64,000 nucleotides of DNA from Gnetum montanum (GCA_015680685.1 MNCI01008331.1:62001-126000); one strand, 5' to 3'; shown: positions 1 to 12,939, counted from the stretch's first letter. Numbers and translations: made by a program. Notes: a model not told the origin generated them from the sequence alone.

Positions 1-329
1 CTTAGTAAATATTAAACAATGTAATAGTAAATGTTTTTTATGACATATTCTCTTTAACAAAAAGTAAAAAGGCTTTAAAAGTAAAAGAATGTAAAACAAA
101 ATAAAGTCTAGGCTGCCAACAAATTTAAATTTAAATCTAAGAAAAATGAAATGGTACCAACAAGTAAAGTGTAAACCAAGCCATTAGGCTATGGATGTTA
201 TAAAGTCACACAGCTACAAATGCATAGGGTATGAGAAGAATTAGAATCTTGTATCACTTGTGCAAGTGCTTCCTAATCTTTGAGAGATTATGAAAAGTGT
301 ATGGCCTATTTTGCATAATCTTATACTCT
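1..329. other. AT-rich sequence beyond the gag-protease remnant
   Basis: No reading frame of interest is seen. On the minus strand it lies directly downstream of the protease part of the first gypsy remnant. Reverse transcriptase, if present, would lie outside the window to the left. Confidence 0.4.
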
Positions 330-3300
330 CCATCACCTTCACTAATAATGTTGAAGGGTAGTTCTTCTCATGGCACATCAATGGCTTCATCATCATTTGC
401 TTCTATTTCTTTAGTCCTATCATTCTTTTTAATTTTGTGGCCAACAATAGGAGTTTCTTCTTGAAACCTTACTTCAAACCCTTGTGCTACATTAACATTA
501 TTAATAGCTAAGGGAATGGTGCTTTCACCATGGATAATGATTTCACCTCCCTCATAAGGAAGGTGGATTTCTTGCTAAATAGGTGAAGACACAACATGCA
601 ATTGGGTCAGCCAAGGTCTTCCCAAGATGAGGTTTAATCCTAGTGTCCCTTGAATCTATTGTGGGGAATTGTTTCCCTATCATGAAATATAAAGAAATGG
701 AACCTTTGAACACAACTCATAATTCATTAAAGGATTTTTAAGGGCTACAATCAAGGTACATTGCATTTGTTTAATTAGACCTAGGCATTCAACAATGGTA
801 TAGGGTATGACATTGGTTTCTACCCCATCATCTACATGTACCCTATGTACTTTATATTGGCCAACATGTATGGTTATAAAAGGAGGCACCTTAGTTACTT
901 CACCATTTTGGGATTTACCTTGATTTTGCTATTGTAAAACACTAGCGATGGTGAATTCAATTCCTTGGATGAAGATGGTACCATTATCACATGGATGGAC
1001 TCTTCATTAGCAAGGACATTCATGCTAATAGGAATGGATGTCAACATCTTGACCAGTGCCTCGCGGTGGGCAGCCGAAGCCATGGCCAGGTTGTACAAGC
1101 TCAAAGTCATGTTTTTTTATTTGAGTGATTGTTTAACTTATTCTATCTCATTAAGGAAGTCCTTATTATTAGTTGTTAATTTGTCATTTCTAACTTCCTC
1201 CATACATCTAAAAATGTGAACCTCGTGTTTGGTTGTTGTTGTGACTTGGCCTCTTGATTCTCCTCTTCAAGTTTTTATTCTTCCCATGGTCTACTAGTTG
1301 AAGCAACCTAGGTTGTGGAAGTCATGGGACTAGATGAAATGAAAGTAGAATTTGATGGGCCCACTTCCTTTCCTATCTTTGTTTACTTATTGACCTTGTT
1401 CTTGGCTTTCGGTGAAGCCTTCTTTTGTTGTTTGGTTGGGGATTTCTTGCTATCTCTAGTTGATTGTAAGAAAGAAGATGTTGCATGAGCCACCACAAGG
1501 AGTTGTTCCATTGTTAGGGCAAGTTGTGTTATGAAGAGTTGTCGCACCTAATCACAAAGGTTTCTTTGGGGGGTGCTATTGATGGTTCTCTTACAACAAA
1601 GGAAAACCTTGAGCTAATAGAAGTTGAAGGGCCCTTTTCATTGTGAGGAAGCACCCTGATTACAAATAGTTCCCTCATAGGCCTTTGATTGTTATGGACA
1701 TCAAATGTTGCTATGGTGTATGGGCTATTGTTAGTATTTAAGGGATCCTTGTATATGTGCATTGACTGATTTTTAGGCCTAATGAGGTTAGATGTGTTTA
1801 ATACCAATTCACCTCTATCGATCATCCTTTGAAGGTCATCCTTAAGTGCAAGGTAGAAATCAGTATCATGACCTAGTAATTGATGGTAATGGACAAAGCA
1901 ATCTAGCCTAAACTATCTAGATAGTGGAGGATCATCTTTGGCTACTCAAGTAGGATCTTTCACTATTTCACATAACCTATCATGCCTCTTATAGGCATTC
2001 TTGATCATTTTCTTGTACTAGATTCTACCACTCTTCAATAATTGGTCTAATAGGTCTAATGACTTGAGGGGTAATTTGGTATAGTTGGAGTGATCTTTCT
2101 ATGTAAAGTTAGGCCTAGAGGTAGTCAATGCAGTGGCCCCAGAGGTTGATGGTTAATTATCATTGTTGGTAGCAAGGGCCTTAGGTTGGTTATTCTTTGG
2201 CCCCTGGTTGGTTGGCTTAGCCTCCTTAGTCATAGTTGCTATGTCCATATTGGTTTGCCTACCCTTTTCCTTGTCTTTACGCACATGTTGGTTTTTGTAT
2301 GCCATGTAAGTAGGATCATGGTTGGCTTCGACAGCATCTTCTATGTTCTTAGTCTAGGAAAAGGCTTAACCAAGAGACCATGGGTCAAGATAATATAATT
2401 TTGATTTCATGAAATCATTGATTGCCCCTTTGAATATAGCTAAAATGTGAGTTTCAACTATTGGTTCTAGTATCTCATTAAGCAGAGCATTCCATCATTG
2501 GATGAACTTCTACACTGGCTCTAGGGATCCTTGCTTAACCTTCATTAGTTGGTCAAGTGTTGTATCAAGTTTCAAGTTATACTTAAAATAGTTAAAAAAT
2601 TGTGAAATTGGTTCATCCAAGGAGGATAGGGATCCCCTTGATAGGGCATGGTACCAATCTAAGGCTTTTCCTACTAAAGACATAAGGAAATTTTGCATAA
2701 TTGTATGTGACCATGATTGCAATAGCAAGCACTCAAAGCATAAGGTAATCATATGTGCATTCGAATCACCTTCACCATTGTACTTGGTGAACTGTGGCAC
2801 ATGGACATCAAAGGGAAGAGTTAGTGATAGGACCATAGGGCTTATGAGGTCATCTTGATAAAAGTCCAAATCTTGATGGTCCAGGATATTTAGGCTTTAA
2901 GCTTTCTTAACTCTTTAGTCAAGTCCTGGATCATTTGGAAATCCTAATCTAGGCCTTGGGGTGCCCCTATTGATTGTGGGGTTTGGACAAAGGGTTGAGG
3001 TGTATATTGTGAGGCTTATGGCCTCACTATCAATTGCAAGATGGAAGGGAGTACTTGCATCATGGTTGTAGTCTATGGGCCAAACAGAGAAAAAGATGCT
3101 TATACTAGTATCAGAGTCACAAATGGGACAAAGGGGATATGCAATCCCTGAGTTGCATGGGATCCCGTTGTTGCCCCATCTAGGTGATAGGAAGGTTAGT
3201 AATAGTAACAACCATCAATGATGGCTGCACAATTTGAGGTTGTGTAGGTAATAACATGGAAAAGTGTAAGGTTGTGGGTTATGGCACTGAGTGTGCTTGA

Positions 3301-3720
3301 TGCATGGCTATAACAAGGGTAGGAGTGACCATAGTATGGTAGGAGAGGGTAGAAGATGGTAGCACCATGCCCATGAAGAACACAAAGGCATTAGGGAAAG
3401 GCTCAGTTTCCTTGGAGGTTGCTTGTTGGAAAAACCCTTCAAAGAGTTTTTTGAGCTTAGATTCTATCCTAAACTCATCCTCCTCTTCCTATTGCTCCTC
3501 TAAGCTATGCTTGTAATCCTCCTCCTCCATCTTAACTAATTGGGCTAGGGTGTCATTGAGGGAAATTTTCTCATACAGGGAAGGGATATACTCTTTTTCA
3601 CCTTGGTGTATGAGCTCAAACTCTTTTTTGGCTTCTGCCTCCAAACATAAAATCAAAACGCTAGCCTACATCTTGGCACAAATGTAGTTGTATCAATCTT
3701 CATTTATGGTTGAGAAGTTA
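330..3720 (-). pseudogene. Decayed Ty3/gypsy gag-protease polyprotein (element 1)
   Basis: Read on the minus strand, this is one long gag-protease frame broken by many stops and a few frame changes. The gag core is the open stretch 2869-2510, with the typical gag pattern of a tyrosine/tryptophan-rich block ending in DWYHALSRGS and a following FKYNL motif. A knuckle-like segment with YHQLLGHDTDFYLALKDDL follows near 1810-1900, where many plant gypsy gags carry C-x2-H. The protease segment at about 680-890 shows VHVDDGVETNVIP, matching the retroviral-type D-x-G active site followed by a conserved NVIP. An LGRPW block follows near 600-640. No reverse transcriptase or integrase is visible before the window edge. 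The element is inactive. It matches the second copy at 9.4-12.6 kb domain by domain. Confidence 0.8.
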
Positions 3721-4506
3721 AGAATTTTTTCCCTACCCTCAAAGACTACTTACATTCCATGATAGAACGATCTTTTGGCTTGTACACCCTCATGGCTTAT
3801 TGGCTGGACCCACCATTAGCAAGTGAAAAAGGTAGTTTAGTTGATTATTAGAAAAACATGTTGCAAGTAGTGCTTTTTGGCATTTTTACTATTTTTAGTA
3901 AAAACATAGTAAGTAGGGTAAAGTACTATCATAGTAGGAAATGGCTACTAAGCAGAAATGGGTGTTACAATAGGAAGGAAGTTCAACCTAATGGCATTGA
4001 ACATAATGGGGTTCAATGGAATGGCAATGAATGGAATGGGATTCAATGGAATTGGTCTTAACAGTAGTCTACCCACTACTATTAGTGTAGTCAGCCTACT
4101 ACTATTAATGTAGTCAATCAACTACTATCAGCGTAGTCCACTAACTATGGCCAAGGTAGTTTGCTAACTACTATCAACATAGTTAGTCAATTATTATCAA
4201 CGTAGTTAGTCAACTATTATCAGCGTAGTTTGGTAACTACTATCAACGTTGTTAGTGAGCTACTGCCAACATAGTTGCCAAATACTGTTAGCACTCAATA
4301 GAAAAATGGGCATTAAAGGAATGGATGTTGTAATAGACAGGAAATTTGTAGCAAAACCCAATAAAATAGATGTTGAGTAGATGAAATTTTCAACAAAACC
4401 GAACTCTATTACCACTGCTACACAAAGGCTTAGCTTTGAGAAAAATAGCTAAAATGGATTCATGGCCAAGAATTTGGGTAGAGGCCCTCTTTCTAGCACC
4501 AAAAAA
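3721..4506 (-). other. Untranslated leader of element 1 ending in a primer-site-like sequence
   Basis: It lies between the start of the gag frame and a candidate primer-binding site. It contains a small run of GGAATGG-type repeats (about 3990-4055) and the array listed separately. At 4485-4504 the minus strand reads TTTTGGTGCTAGAAAGAGGG, the same motif that abuts the LTR in element 2. The matching tRNA could not be named. Confidence 0.45.
4040..4290. repeat. Degenerate tandem array of CAACTACTATCAGCGTAGT-type units
   Basis: About nine units of roughly 25-30 bp with a core ACTACTATCAxCGTAGT. The same family appears at 18.29-18.45 kb on the same strand, so it belongs to this retroelement group. 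Confidence 0.65.
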
Positions 4507-5109
4507 CTATTGGAGCTGAAAATCTTAGTTACCATAATGGGAAATCAAAAGATCTGAGTGCCATAACAATTTTAACCTTGAGTCCCAAGGGTCTCCAGAA
4601 AACAGGACTCAGGGTGCCCTAGACATTCTTGCTAATCACCTAGGGACTGATAAAATGTAAAATGGAAATGGTTTTGGAATGGTAAACATGACTAAAAACA
4701 TAGAAAAAATGGCCTCTTGAAAACATAAACAGAAAATGACCTACTAAAAATAGAAATGGAAAATGAAATTATAGCTATAGCAATCAGTGTAGAAATAGGA
4801 ATGAAAACGAGAATGTGCACAACCTGAACCAACAAATTTATAAAAGAGATTGAGTTCACAGTGTACAGGTTTGTGCCAAGGGCACAAGAAGTTGCTAGCC
4901 AAAGCTTGAAGTTCGTTGGAGAAGGTTGCCTTCACGATCCAGTTTCTTCCCAACTTTGGTCTACTTCAACTTTTCATTAGTCTCCATCAAATTTGCTGCA
5001 TGGGAATGGGATTGGCATTACACATTTAGAGCAATGAAAACTATGTGAAAGTCTTTGTGCCTAGCATAATTCTAGTTTCTACCACCAAATGGCACTACCA
5101 AGTGAGGAT
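4507..5109. other. Unassigned sequence between primer-like site and LTR A
   Basis: No coding signal. In element 2 the primer-like site abuts the LTR directly, so this ~600 bp is either an insertion or part of a different LTR. Confidence 0.3.
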
Positions 5110-5876
5110 TGTAACAATCGAAAATGTTGATGGTTGGAATCACCAAGGGGTTAACAAATGCACAACCTAACCTAAATCTATGCAAGGGCCTACTAGAAGT
5201 GGAGATGAGGTGCCTTGAATGGTCTTATCAATCGAACAAGAACTTTTTCAGGTGCAACTAGGGTAATGGATCCAACTGGGGGAGGCATGGTTAGTCGTGA
5301 TGCAAATGTAAATGATGTTAAGTGTTTAAAAGATGTTTATGGTGGTGTAGAGCATAGTCATGGGGTGCGAGGGGGTGAGTGTAGTTAAGGGTTTTGGCAA
5401 AAATGAGGGTGCCGACACACATAGACCATCACCTAAGTGTAGGTGTAACATGACTAGGTGCCCAAAATAGTGAAAAAGGCAAAGAAAATGTGAAAAATGT
5501 AGGTGAGAAATGGAACATTACCCCAAATGGGGTTGAGCATAGTTAACTTCAAAAGGGGCTTAGAAGGTACATGGTGTACAATAGGTGCAGTGAAGAGCAT
5601 AGTCACAGTCTCTATGGTGTCACACCATGAAGTCTAATGCTTTTTGTGGTATCTGTGCCTACCGGATTTGCCACCATGGTAAACTGTGGGTTGTGGTATT
5701 CTGTTGGGCTACAATCAGGCTATAGTGGGTCGTGGTGTTTAATGCTACCCCTCTCTAATGTGCTGGTGTGCCTTTAGGTCTCATTTTCCCAAAGCCTTTG
5801 GATCTCATTTTCCCAATAATGCCAAGATGCAAACTACTAGAAAATGTCAATCACTAAAATGTTGGAGGTGTATGGG

Positions 5877-5884
5877 TATTTATA
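5877..5884 (-). promoter_or_regulatory. TATA box of LTR A
   Basis: Minus strand reads CCCTATAAATACCC. It is conserved at the matching place in LTR C (16107-16114) and slightly degraded in LTR B (13718-13725, TACAAATA). It marks the likely transcription start region of the LTR. Confidence 0.65.
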
Positions 5885-6239
5885 GGGCTAGGATTAGCTC
5901 AAAATGTAGAGAGACTACCATGTGGTGGTGGGGTAGTTGGAACTACGCTGTACTCCAACTACGATCTCCATTGAGGGAAGCGATGTTGTGTTGTGGTGTG
6001 CTCTGTTGGATTCTATGAGGCTGTAAGACTGTGACTACGCTACCAACTACATATGCCTATGTCAAAAAGACCACAATGTATCTAAAAAAATGTAAAAAAA
6101 TGCAACTTTTGAAGACTACGTTATCCACTATGTGAAGTGGGGTCAAGCATAGTTACAAAAAAGGGGACAAAGGGGGATGCAAAATGATGCATGTTGCTTG
6201 CTAAAGGTCTATCAAAGTTGAGCTAACTATCTATGCTAC

Positions 6240-6830
6240 ATTATGAAGGCCTTTGAAGGCTATTCTGCATGTCTATGCTTGACTATGTTCTAGACTGGGG
6301 GAAAGCCTAGTTCAACACTTAGAGAAATTTTTGCAAAAAAATCTGGCTTCTAGTTGAGTACACTTGACTACGCTCCATGGAAGTGGTGAGCATAGTCTCA
6401 ATAGTTGAAAAAAACTACAAAAAACTAGGCCTTGATGCTATCTATGCTTGATTATGCTCTGGTTTGGTGGAGAGCGTAGTCTCAATAGTTAGAAAATTTT
6501 GCATAAAATGTGCCTTCGTGCTGACTACACTTGACTACGCTCTAGGGTAATGAAGAGTGTAGTCTCAACACTTAGGAAAATTCTACAGCTGCTAGCTTGA
6601 CACTTAGAAAAATTTTTAAAATTGGTTGTTTGTGTTAACTATGATCTCTACTAAGCTAACTATGCTCTAGGGTAGTGGAGAATGTAGTATTGTAGCAAGT
6701 GTCATCATTCTGATAGTTAAGAAAAATTTGCAAAAAATCAATTTTTTGAGCTAACTATGCTCTCCACTAGGTTGACTACACTCTAGGGCAGTGGAGAGTG
6801 TAGTCCTAGCACTTTGAAAAATTTGCAGAA
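6240..6830. repeat. Array of inverted GACTACGCTC / GAGCGTAGTC motifs in LTR A
   Basis: Forward and reverse-complement copies of a ~10-bp core alternate, separated by 10-15 bp, so each pair can fold into a short hairpin. Pairs are seen near 6366-6395, 6449-6482, 6533-6563 and 6774-6812. The TTAGAAAAATTTGCA spacer recurs between pairs. Confidence 0.65.
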
Positions 6831-6900
6831 AGTGTCATCATTCTAACACTTAGAAAAATTTGCAGTCAAGACACTATAGCCCAAATTTAGTCATGTTTCA

Positions 6901-8079
6901 TTGATCCCTCTTTGTTGACATCTGGAGGAAAAGAGACGTCGACAAAGAATGACAAAACACCATAGTAGGCTTGGCACCAACATAGTTCTTCCATGCATGG
7001 TCAAATGTTGCTGCGAAGTGCTCAACAATGCCATGGATAGTGGTATGCTGGAGGTAAAGGATGTAGGTAATGCGCTAGAGATAAAAGGGGAGACGAAGTG
7101 CAAACATGGTATCATGATGTAGGATGTGAAGTTAGCATGGCTAATAGTGACCATCGTACCAAGGTGGCTTCCCCTAAAAATTTTGACCTATTGTTAGAGT
7201 GCTCATGAGAAAGTCAGTGTGGATTCAAGGCTGGGCCGGTTGTGAAATTGCAGCATGCTTAGAGTTCTTGGGGATGTGCTTTTCCCTGTTTGCTCTTTGT
7301 TTTTCTTTTTTACTATTTTCTTTGCTTTTTCTTGCTTTTTCTTTTCTTCTTTTATTTTTCTTTTTACTGTAGGGAAAACCTATGTTTGGTTCTGTGCATT
7401 GCTAAATGTTAGCTGCAAGGTGTTTGCCATCGAGTGGATTGTGTGCCACCTAATGGGCTTTGTTGTGATGCAATCGTGTCATGTCTATAGGATAGGTGTT
7501 TCCTCCCTAGGATGATTTTTGTTACATCTACCTAGGCTTGACCAACCAACAAAGGCTCCCTACAAGATGACTTATGTTACATCCACCTTGGATTCTACAG
7601 TTGACTTGAAAAGGGTGACATGCATTCATAGCACGTAAGCATCAGGGATTTGCGAGCTTTGCTATGCAAGGGATGGAAAAGTGTTGGGATATGAGTGGAT
7701 GTGTGTAGGTTGTAACAATATGGGGGGATCTACACTCTTGAGAGGCTTGGCTAATCCAATCATGCACATTGAAGTGATGTGGCAACCTGCCATTGTGATG
7801 AGATGCATCTTTGCATGACTGCCTTGTGGCTTCATCCTGCAAACATAAATTTGAGAAGATAAGAAAAATCACAAAACACAAGCTAGTAAAAGTGTTAAAG
7901 AAGATGCTACAAATGCCAAGTGCAAAGATTCTACAAATGCTCCAAAGGCGAAACTAGTCACAAGTGTTCAAGAAGCTAGTAAAAGTGTCAGGGGCGATGA
8001 TGCCATGAGTGCTCCAAAGGCTATAGTATCCTTGCCCATGTAGTACAAGAAAGAAGCAAGGGTGATTCTCACTTGCTTG
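6901..8079. other. No gene; possible distal part of element 2
   Basis: Short open frames here show no recognisable domain. A sub-repeat (CTAGTAAAAGTGT at about 7885 and 7977) precedes the minisatellite that follows. Confidence 0.3.
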
Positions 8080-8910
8080 CTTTACTAGTTTAAGGTCCTA
8101 GCAGACCATGAACCCAATTTAAGGTCCTGGCGTACCATGGTGTGCTAGTTTATAGTCCTAGTAGACTGCTACGTGCTAGTTTTAGCATCATGGTAGATGA
8201 GTTGTTGTGCCAGTTTAACATCGTGACCCAAGGATGATCTATAATAGTTTATAGTCATAGCTAACTGTTGTGCCAGTTTTAGCATCATAGCGGACAAGTG
8301 CTACACTAGTTTAACATCATAGTCGACAAGTGCTTACCTTGCTTCAGTGGAGTATGGTGCTACATGCTAGATATGCTCATGTATAGCCATGTTGTGTTCT
8401 TGTAAGATCTTGCAAAATCAACTAGAAAAAAATCAAGCAGTACCTGTCTTAACAAAGTCAATGCACAAATGAAGAGAAAGTAGTGCGATAAGTATGCATG
8501 TGGAAGTAAAAGCAGTAGTTTTAGGCCGTTCCAGGCCACAATGGTAGTTTAAGGCCATTCCAGGCCCCGTGTGTTGCTAGTTTTGGACCATTTGGGGCCA
8601 TGTAGACTACTAGTTTAAGGCCATTTTGGGCCATGGCAAGGGGATTGATAGTTTTGGGCCATCTTGGGCTGTAGGTGCCAATTTAAGATCATGGTGGGCC
8701 ATGTGTTGCCAATTTAAGGCTGTGGCAAGCTACTTGCTACCATTTTAAGGCCATGGTGTGCCACACATTGCTAGTTTAAGGTCATGGCAAGTGGTACATT
8801 GCTAGTTTAAGGCCATAGCGAGCCATACGTCACCAGTTTAAGGCCATGGCGAGCCATCTATTGCCCACATGTTGCATAGCATTGCCAATTTAAGGCCATG
8901 ATGGTCTGCA
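8080..8910. repeat. Minisatellite, ~35-bp degenerate unit
   Basis: More than twenty units around the core GCTAGTTTAAGGCCATGGC, each followed by a variable gagccatacgt-like tail. The left half has CATCATAGCGGAC-type units and the right half GGCCATGG-type units. Four units of the same kind sit inside element 2 at 10.33-10.42 kb, which ties the array to that retroelement. Confidence 0.75.
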
Positions 8911-9389
8911 ACGTTGTTTTTGTAATTTTAATGTTTTATGATTTTTGATGTTTTTTGCAATGCATAAGCTAAGTGGATAAATGCGTAAACAAAGCAAATA
9001 AATGTGTAAACAAAGTGAAATGATGTGTAAGCTGAAAAAAAAAAGCTAAATGTAAATGCATAGATAAAAGCCATGCACGCGAAAATCAAAAATGCATGGC
9101 ACATAGCAACAAAGGGTAGGTAGGCACCTAGCGCATTTCAAGCCAAGGGGGTCCCTTGGTCGTGCAATTTCTTCCTAATCAGAGATGGATTAAGGGATGT
9201 GTAGGTTCTAGGGGGGCCGTTAGCTTCCACCACTTATTCAAGTATGTTAGCCTTATGTGTGGCATTGTCTACTGCAGGTGCTTCACTAAGAAATTCCACC
9301 TCTAGTCCTCACTCTGTATTGAGGTTTTTGATGGTCAAAGGGGAGGCGTTATCACTATGGATAATAGCTTCACCACCCTCATACAAAAG
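8911..9389. other. Low-information spacer
   Basis: AT-rich with direct GTAAACAAAG-like repeats near 8975-9030. No coding feature is seen. It joins the minisatellite to the protease end of element 2. Confidence 0.3.
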
Positions 9390-12300
9390 ATGGGAGAGGA
9401 GACAACTCATAGCTGAGCTAGCCAGGGCTTGCCTAGTATTAGGTTAGATCCTGGCATTTCCTCTATGATTGTGAATTCTATGAAGGTAGGGAACTGCTCC
9501 CCTCCCACAAAGGCTATGTTGATGGTACCCCTAATAGTGACGCATGATCCATTGAAGGATTTTAGACACATGGTTTTTGTTGGCGTAATCTCATCTATTA
9601 GGCTAGCTTGTTAATAATGATGTATGGTATTACGTTTGTTGTTGCACCATCATTGACGTCCACTTTGCGGATGGTGCATTGCCCAACGCATATGCTAATG
9701 AACATTGGAGCTATGATGATCTCCTCTTCTTTAATCAATCGTGAAATCCTAGGGATGTTAAACCCAATTCCTATGGTGCTGGGGGCAACATCACCACATG
9801 GATGAAATTCACATCTGCAAAGATGTCCTCCACAACAAGAATGGAGGCCAACACCTAGGCTAGTGCTTCTCGGTGAGCAGATGAGGTTATGACTAGGTCA
9901 TACAAGCTCAGTGTTGTATTTTTCTGTTTTAGCACACTTGACTTGGGTTAATGTAATGATGAAGTCCTTGTCATTAGTCATTGTGTTGGCCTTGACCTCC
10001 TCCATGCAACCTACATGGCGGCCTTAGTGCACAGTTATGGTTTACTAGTTGTGGCTTCGCTTTGGCCATGGGAACTATAGGGGCAAGGACTAGCTTTGGT
10101 GGATAAAGTGCTTTTTGGTCTAGTTGTTGCCTAGCCATTTCGCCTGCGAGGTGCTCATTTGACCTTTTGCATTGCCATTTGGTAGGTCTACCCTTGTTGC
10201 CAACAGGGTCAACCCTTGGAGGAGAAGGAACCAATACGTTGCCCACTACCAAGCTTTGGGTAGGTGAGGGGCTAACACGTTATGGCACCTTGACAACAAA
10301 TGACTATTTTTTGGCAATTTTTGTTATAGCATGCCTATTTAATGTTGTAGCATATGATTACTGCTAGTTTAATGTCATAGCAAATGATTGCTACCAATTT
10401 AATGTCATAGCAGATAAACAATGTGAGACCTTGACCATGAAGGATGTTGTGGATGCTCGAGGTGGTACTTTGACAACAAAGAAGGGCCTTGAACTCGTGG
10501 AGGCTAAGGGGACCCTTATGCTATTTGGAGGCACTTGGATCACAAAAGGCTACTTCAGCAGTTTGGACTTGCCACCCACGCTGATGACATTTATGATGTA
10601 GGCAACATCATCTGCATTTACTACATCAAGCACTAGTTTGCCCCTTTTCATCCTCCTTTGCAAATCATCTTGCAAAGCTCGATAAAAGTCCATGCTATGA
10701 CTGGACAACTGGTGGTAATGATAGAATTGGTCCAATCTGAAGTGTTGCAAGATCATGGGCTTGTTTGGTGCTGCTAAGGTAGGTTTCCTCAACAACTTGC
10801 AATACCTATCATGCCTTTGGCAAGAATTCTCAAACACTTGTTTGTGTTGGATTTGCCTAGCTTTTAGTAGTTAATCTAGTAGCTGTGAGGGTCTTAGTGG
10901 CAACAAGGTATACTTTGAGCGATCCTTGCACTCAAAGTTGGGCCTTGGAGCAACTTGCGCTATGGCCATTGCGAATGTAGGTGGGTTGGTTGCCTAGGTG
11001 CCAAAGTTGGTAGCTTTATGTGTTGGGGCTTTGGGCTACTTAACTGTGGGGCCCCAGTTGGTTGCTCTAGCATATGTCGCTACTGTTTCCACTATTGCAT
11101 TTTGCTTCTTCACATGATGATTTTTGTAGGCCACGTAGGCCGAGTCCTTGCTAGCTTGCACTACTTCTTCTATGCCCTTCGTTTGGGCAAAGGCATGGCT
11201 CAAAGACTTCAAGGCCAGGTAATACAGTTTTGACTTAATGAAGACATTAAGTATGCTCTTAAAGATGGCTAGAAGATGCATCTCTAATATGCACTCTTGT
11301 ATTTCGTTCAACGAGGTGCTTCAACATTGGATAAACTTTTGGATGGGCTCTAGGTGTCTTGCTTAATTTGCATAAGCTAGTCCAAGGTTGCTTTAGTCTT
11401 CAAGTTGTACCTTAAACGCATCACAAACTACCTTAAGACGTCCTCTAGGGAGGAGATAGAGCCTCTGGGTAGTGCACAATACCAGTCTCAGGCTTTGCCA
11501 ATTACTGACATGGCAAACACATGCATGATGATGTGCAGCTAGGCTTGTAGCAACAAGCACTTAAACCTAAATGTGACTAAGTGCATATTGGGGTCTCCTT
11601 CACCATTGTACTTGGTGAGTTGAGGCAGTGGGACCCCAGTTGGCAGAGTTAGGGGTGGGACCATAGGACTTATTGAGTCATCCTAGTAGAAGTCTACTAC
11701 TTTGATAGTTTTGGAGGAAGCAGCTTTGAGTCACTTAACTTCCTCCGTCAAACTTTGGATTAGCTAGAATGCCTGATCCAAGTTTTAAGATGCACCAGAT
11801 GGTTGCATTGGCTGGGCTTGTGTTGGTTGCATGGCACAAGGCCAAATTACTAGTTGCAGAGCCACGTGATGCAGTTGATGTGTTGGCTATGCTATGGGCA
11901 TGATGACCGAGGCAAGCCATGCATGTGTGGGTTCGACTGACATCAAGGACGTCAATGAGATAGGTAAGATGTAAGATGCCTAAGTCATTTAGGGCCTGGA
12001 AATGGCCCCTGCGTGAACATAGGGTTGCACTGGCATGGTTACTGCTAGCAAAGATGGTTGAATACGCTATGAAGATGCCACAAAGGATAAGTGGAATGGG
12101 GCTGTTGCTTCAAATTGCGTGTGTAGTGTTCAATGCATTGCCACTATAGGCATCGACCAAGACATGAAATGGGAAGGTGATGCCAGGGTTACCGTCTCAG
12201 GGAGGATGGATGAATTAAACCAAGGAAGGGCCAAACTGGGAATTGATTGTTGGAAGATGGTGTAGAAGGGCTTTTTATGTTTGGAGTGGGCTTTAAACAT

Positions 12301-12596
12301 GTCTTCTTCCTCTTGTAGGGCTTCCTCATAGTTTGTTCCTACATCATGCTCATTTGCATGGATGAGCTAGGACAACAACTGGTGGTGGGACTCCATGAGT
12401 GGGATGATGTTGAACAAGGATGGGATGTACTCTCATCTGTCCCAGTGGATTAGTTCAAAGTCCCATTTTGCCTACATGTCGAGGCAATCCAGGGGTAACC
12501 GTACTTGGATTTTTGCGCAAAGCGTGGCATGCTTTGGATGGATGGTGAAGGTGTCAGGTGTGTTAGACATCAACGTTGAAGGTTGATCTAGATTCA
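9390..12596 (-). pseudogene. Decayed Ty3/gypsy gag-protease polyprotein (element 2)
   Basis: This is a minus-strand copy of the element 1 frame. A methionine-starting gag N-terminus is at 12596, with FELIHWDR matching FELIHQGE in element 1. The gag core lies at about 11700-11330 (TKYNGEGDPN, DWYCALPRGS). The knuckle-like segment FYHYHQLSSHSMDFYRALQ is in the open stretch 10837-10550. The protease segment at about 9600-9720 has VDVNDGATTNVIPY, in which the expected D-x-G appears as N-D-G. Numerous stops and frame changes make it non-functional. The 10.33-10.42 kb minisatellite units interrupt it. No reverse transcriptase is seen to its left. Confidence 0.78.
10330..10425. repeat. Four minisatellite units inside element 2
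   Basis: Units of about 37 bp with core AGTTTAATGTCATAGCA, similar to the left half of the 8.08-8.91 kb array. Confidence 0.6.
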
Positions 12597-12939
12597 TGTT
12601 TGTAGGTCAAGTTGTGAAAGGGAGAGCTACGAGTTGCTGTTTGCAAAAAACAACTAACTTTGGAAACTACAGAAAAATGGCTAAGTATGGAAAATGTAGA
12701 AAATTGGCTAACTATGAAAACTACACTCTCTACACTAAGAGCTAACTATGCTCCATACTAACTACGCTCTCTATGCTCAAAGAATGGAGACTTAGAAAAA
12801 TAGTGGAGAGAGGTGCAATTTGGATTGCTACATAGGGTCTTGGGGGGACCAACAATGGGGTCCAATCTACATTGATGGGGATGCAGAGAGCACGCAAGAC
12901 AACCACAAATGGAGTTCAAAGAAGGAAATGGATCAGCCC
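12597..12939 (-). other. Leader of element 2
   Basis: Non-coding stretch between gag start and primer-like site. It carries CTAACTATG/ACTACGCTC motif copies near 12680-12780 like those of the LTRs. Confidence 0.45.

Larger units (their letters stand above)
5110..6900 (-). mobile_element. LTR A, Ty3/gypsy type, 1.79 kb
   Basis: It starts TGTAACAATCG and ends ATGTTTCA on the plus strand, giving TG...CA ends. It aligns end to end with LTR B (about 1.80 kb without its insert) and LTR C (about 1.84 kb without its insert). The sense strand is minus, set by the TATA box at 5877-5884 and by the neighbouring gag. The flanking five bases (aggat and ttgat) do not form a clear target duplication, so whether this is the 5' LTR of element 1 or a solo LTR is open. 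Confidence 0.75.

Noticed and set aside
5110-6900. A target duplication around LTR A
   Set aside because: Flanks aggat and ttgat share only three of five bases, so no duplication is claimed.
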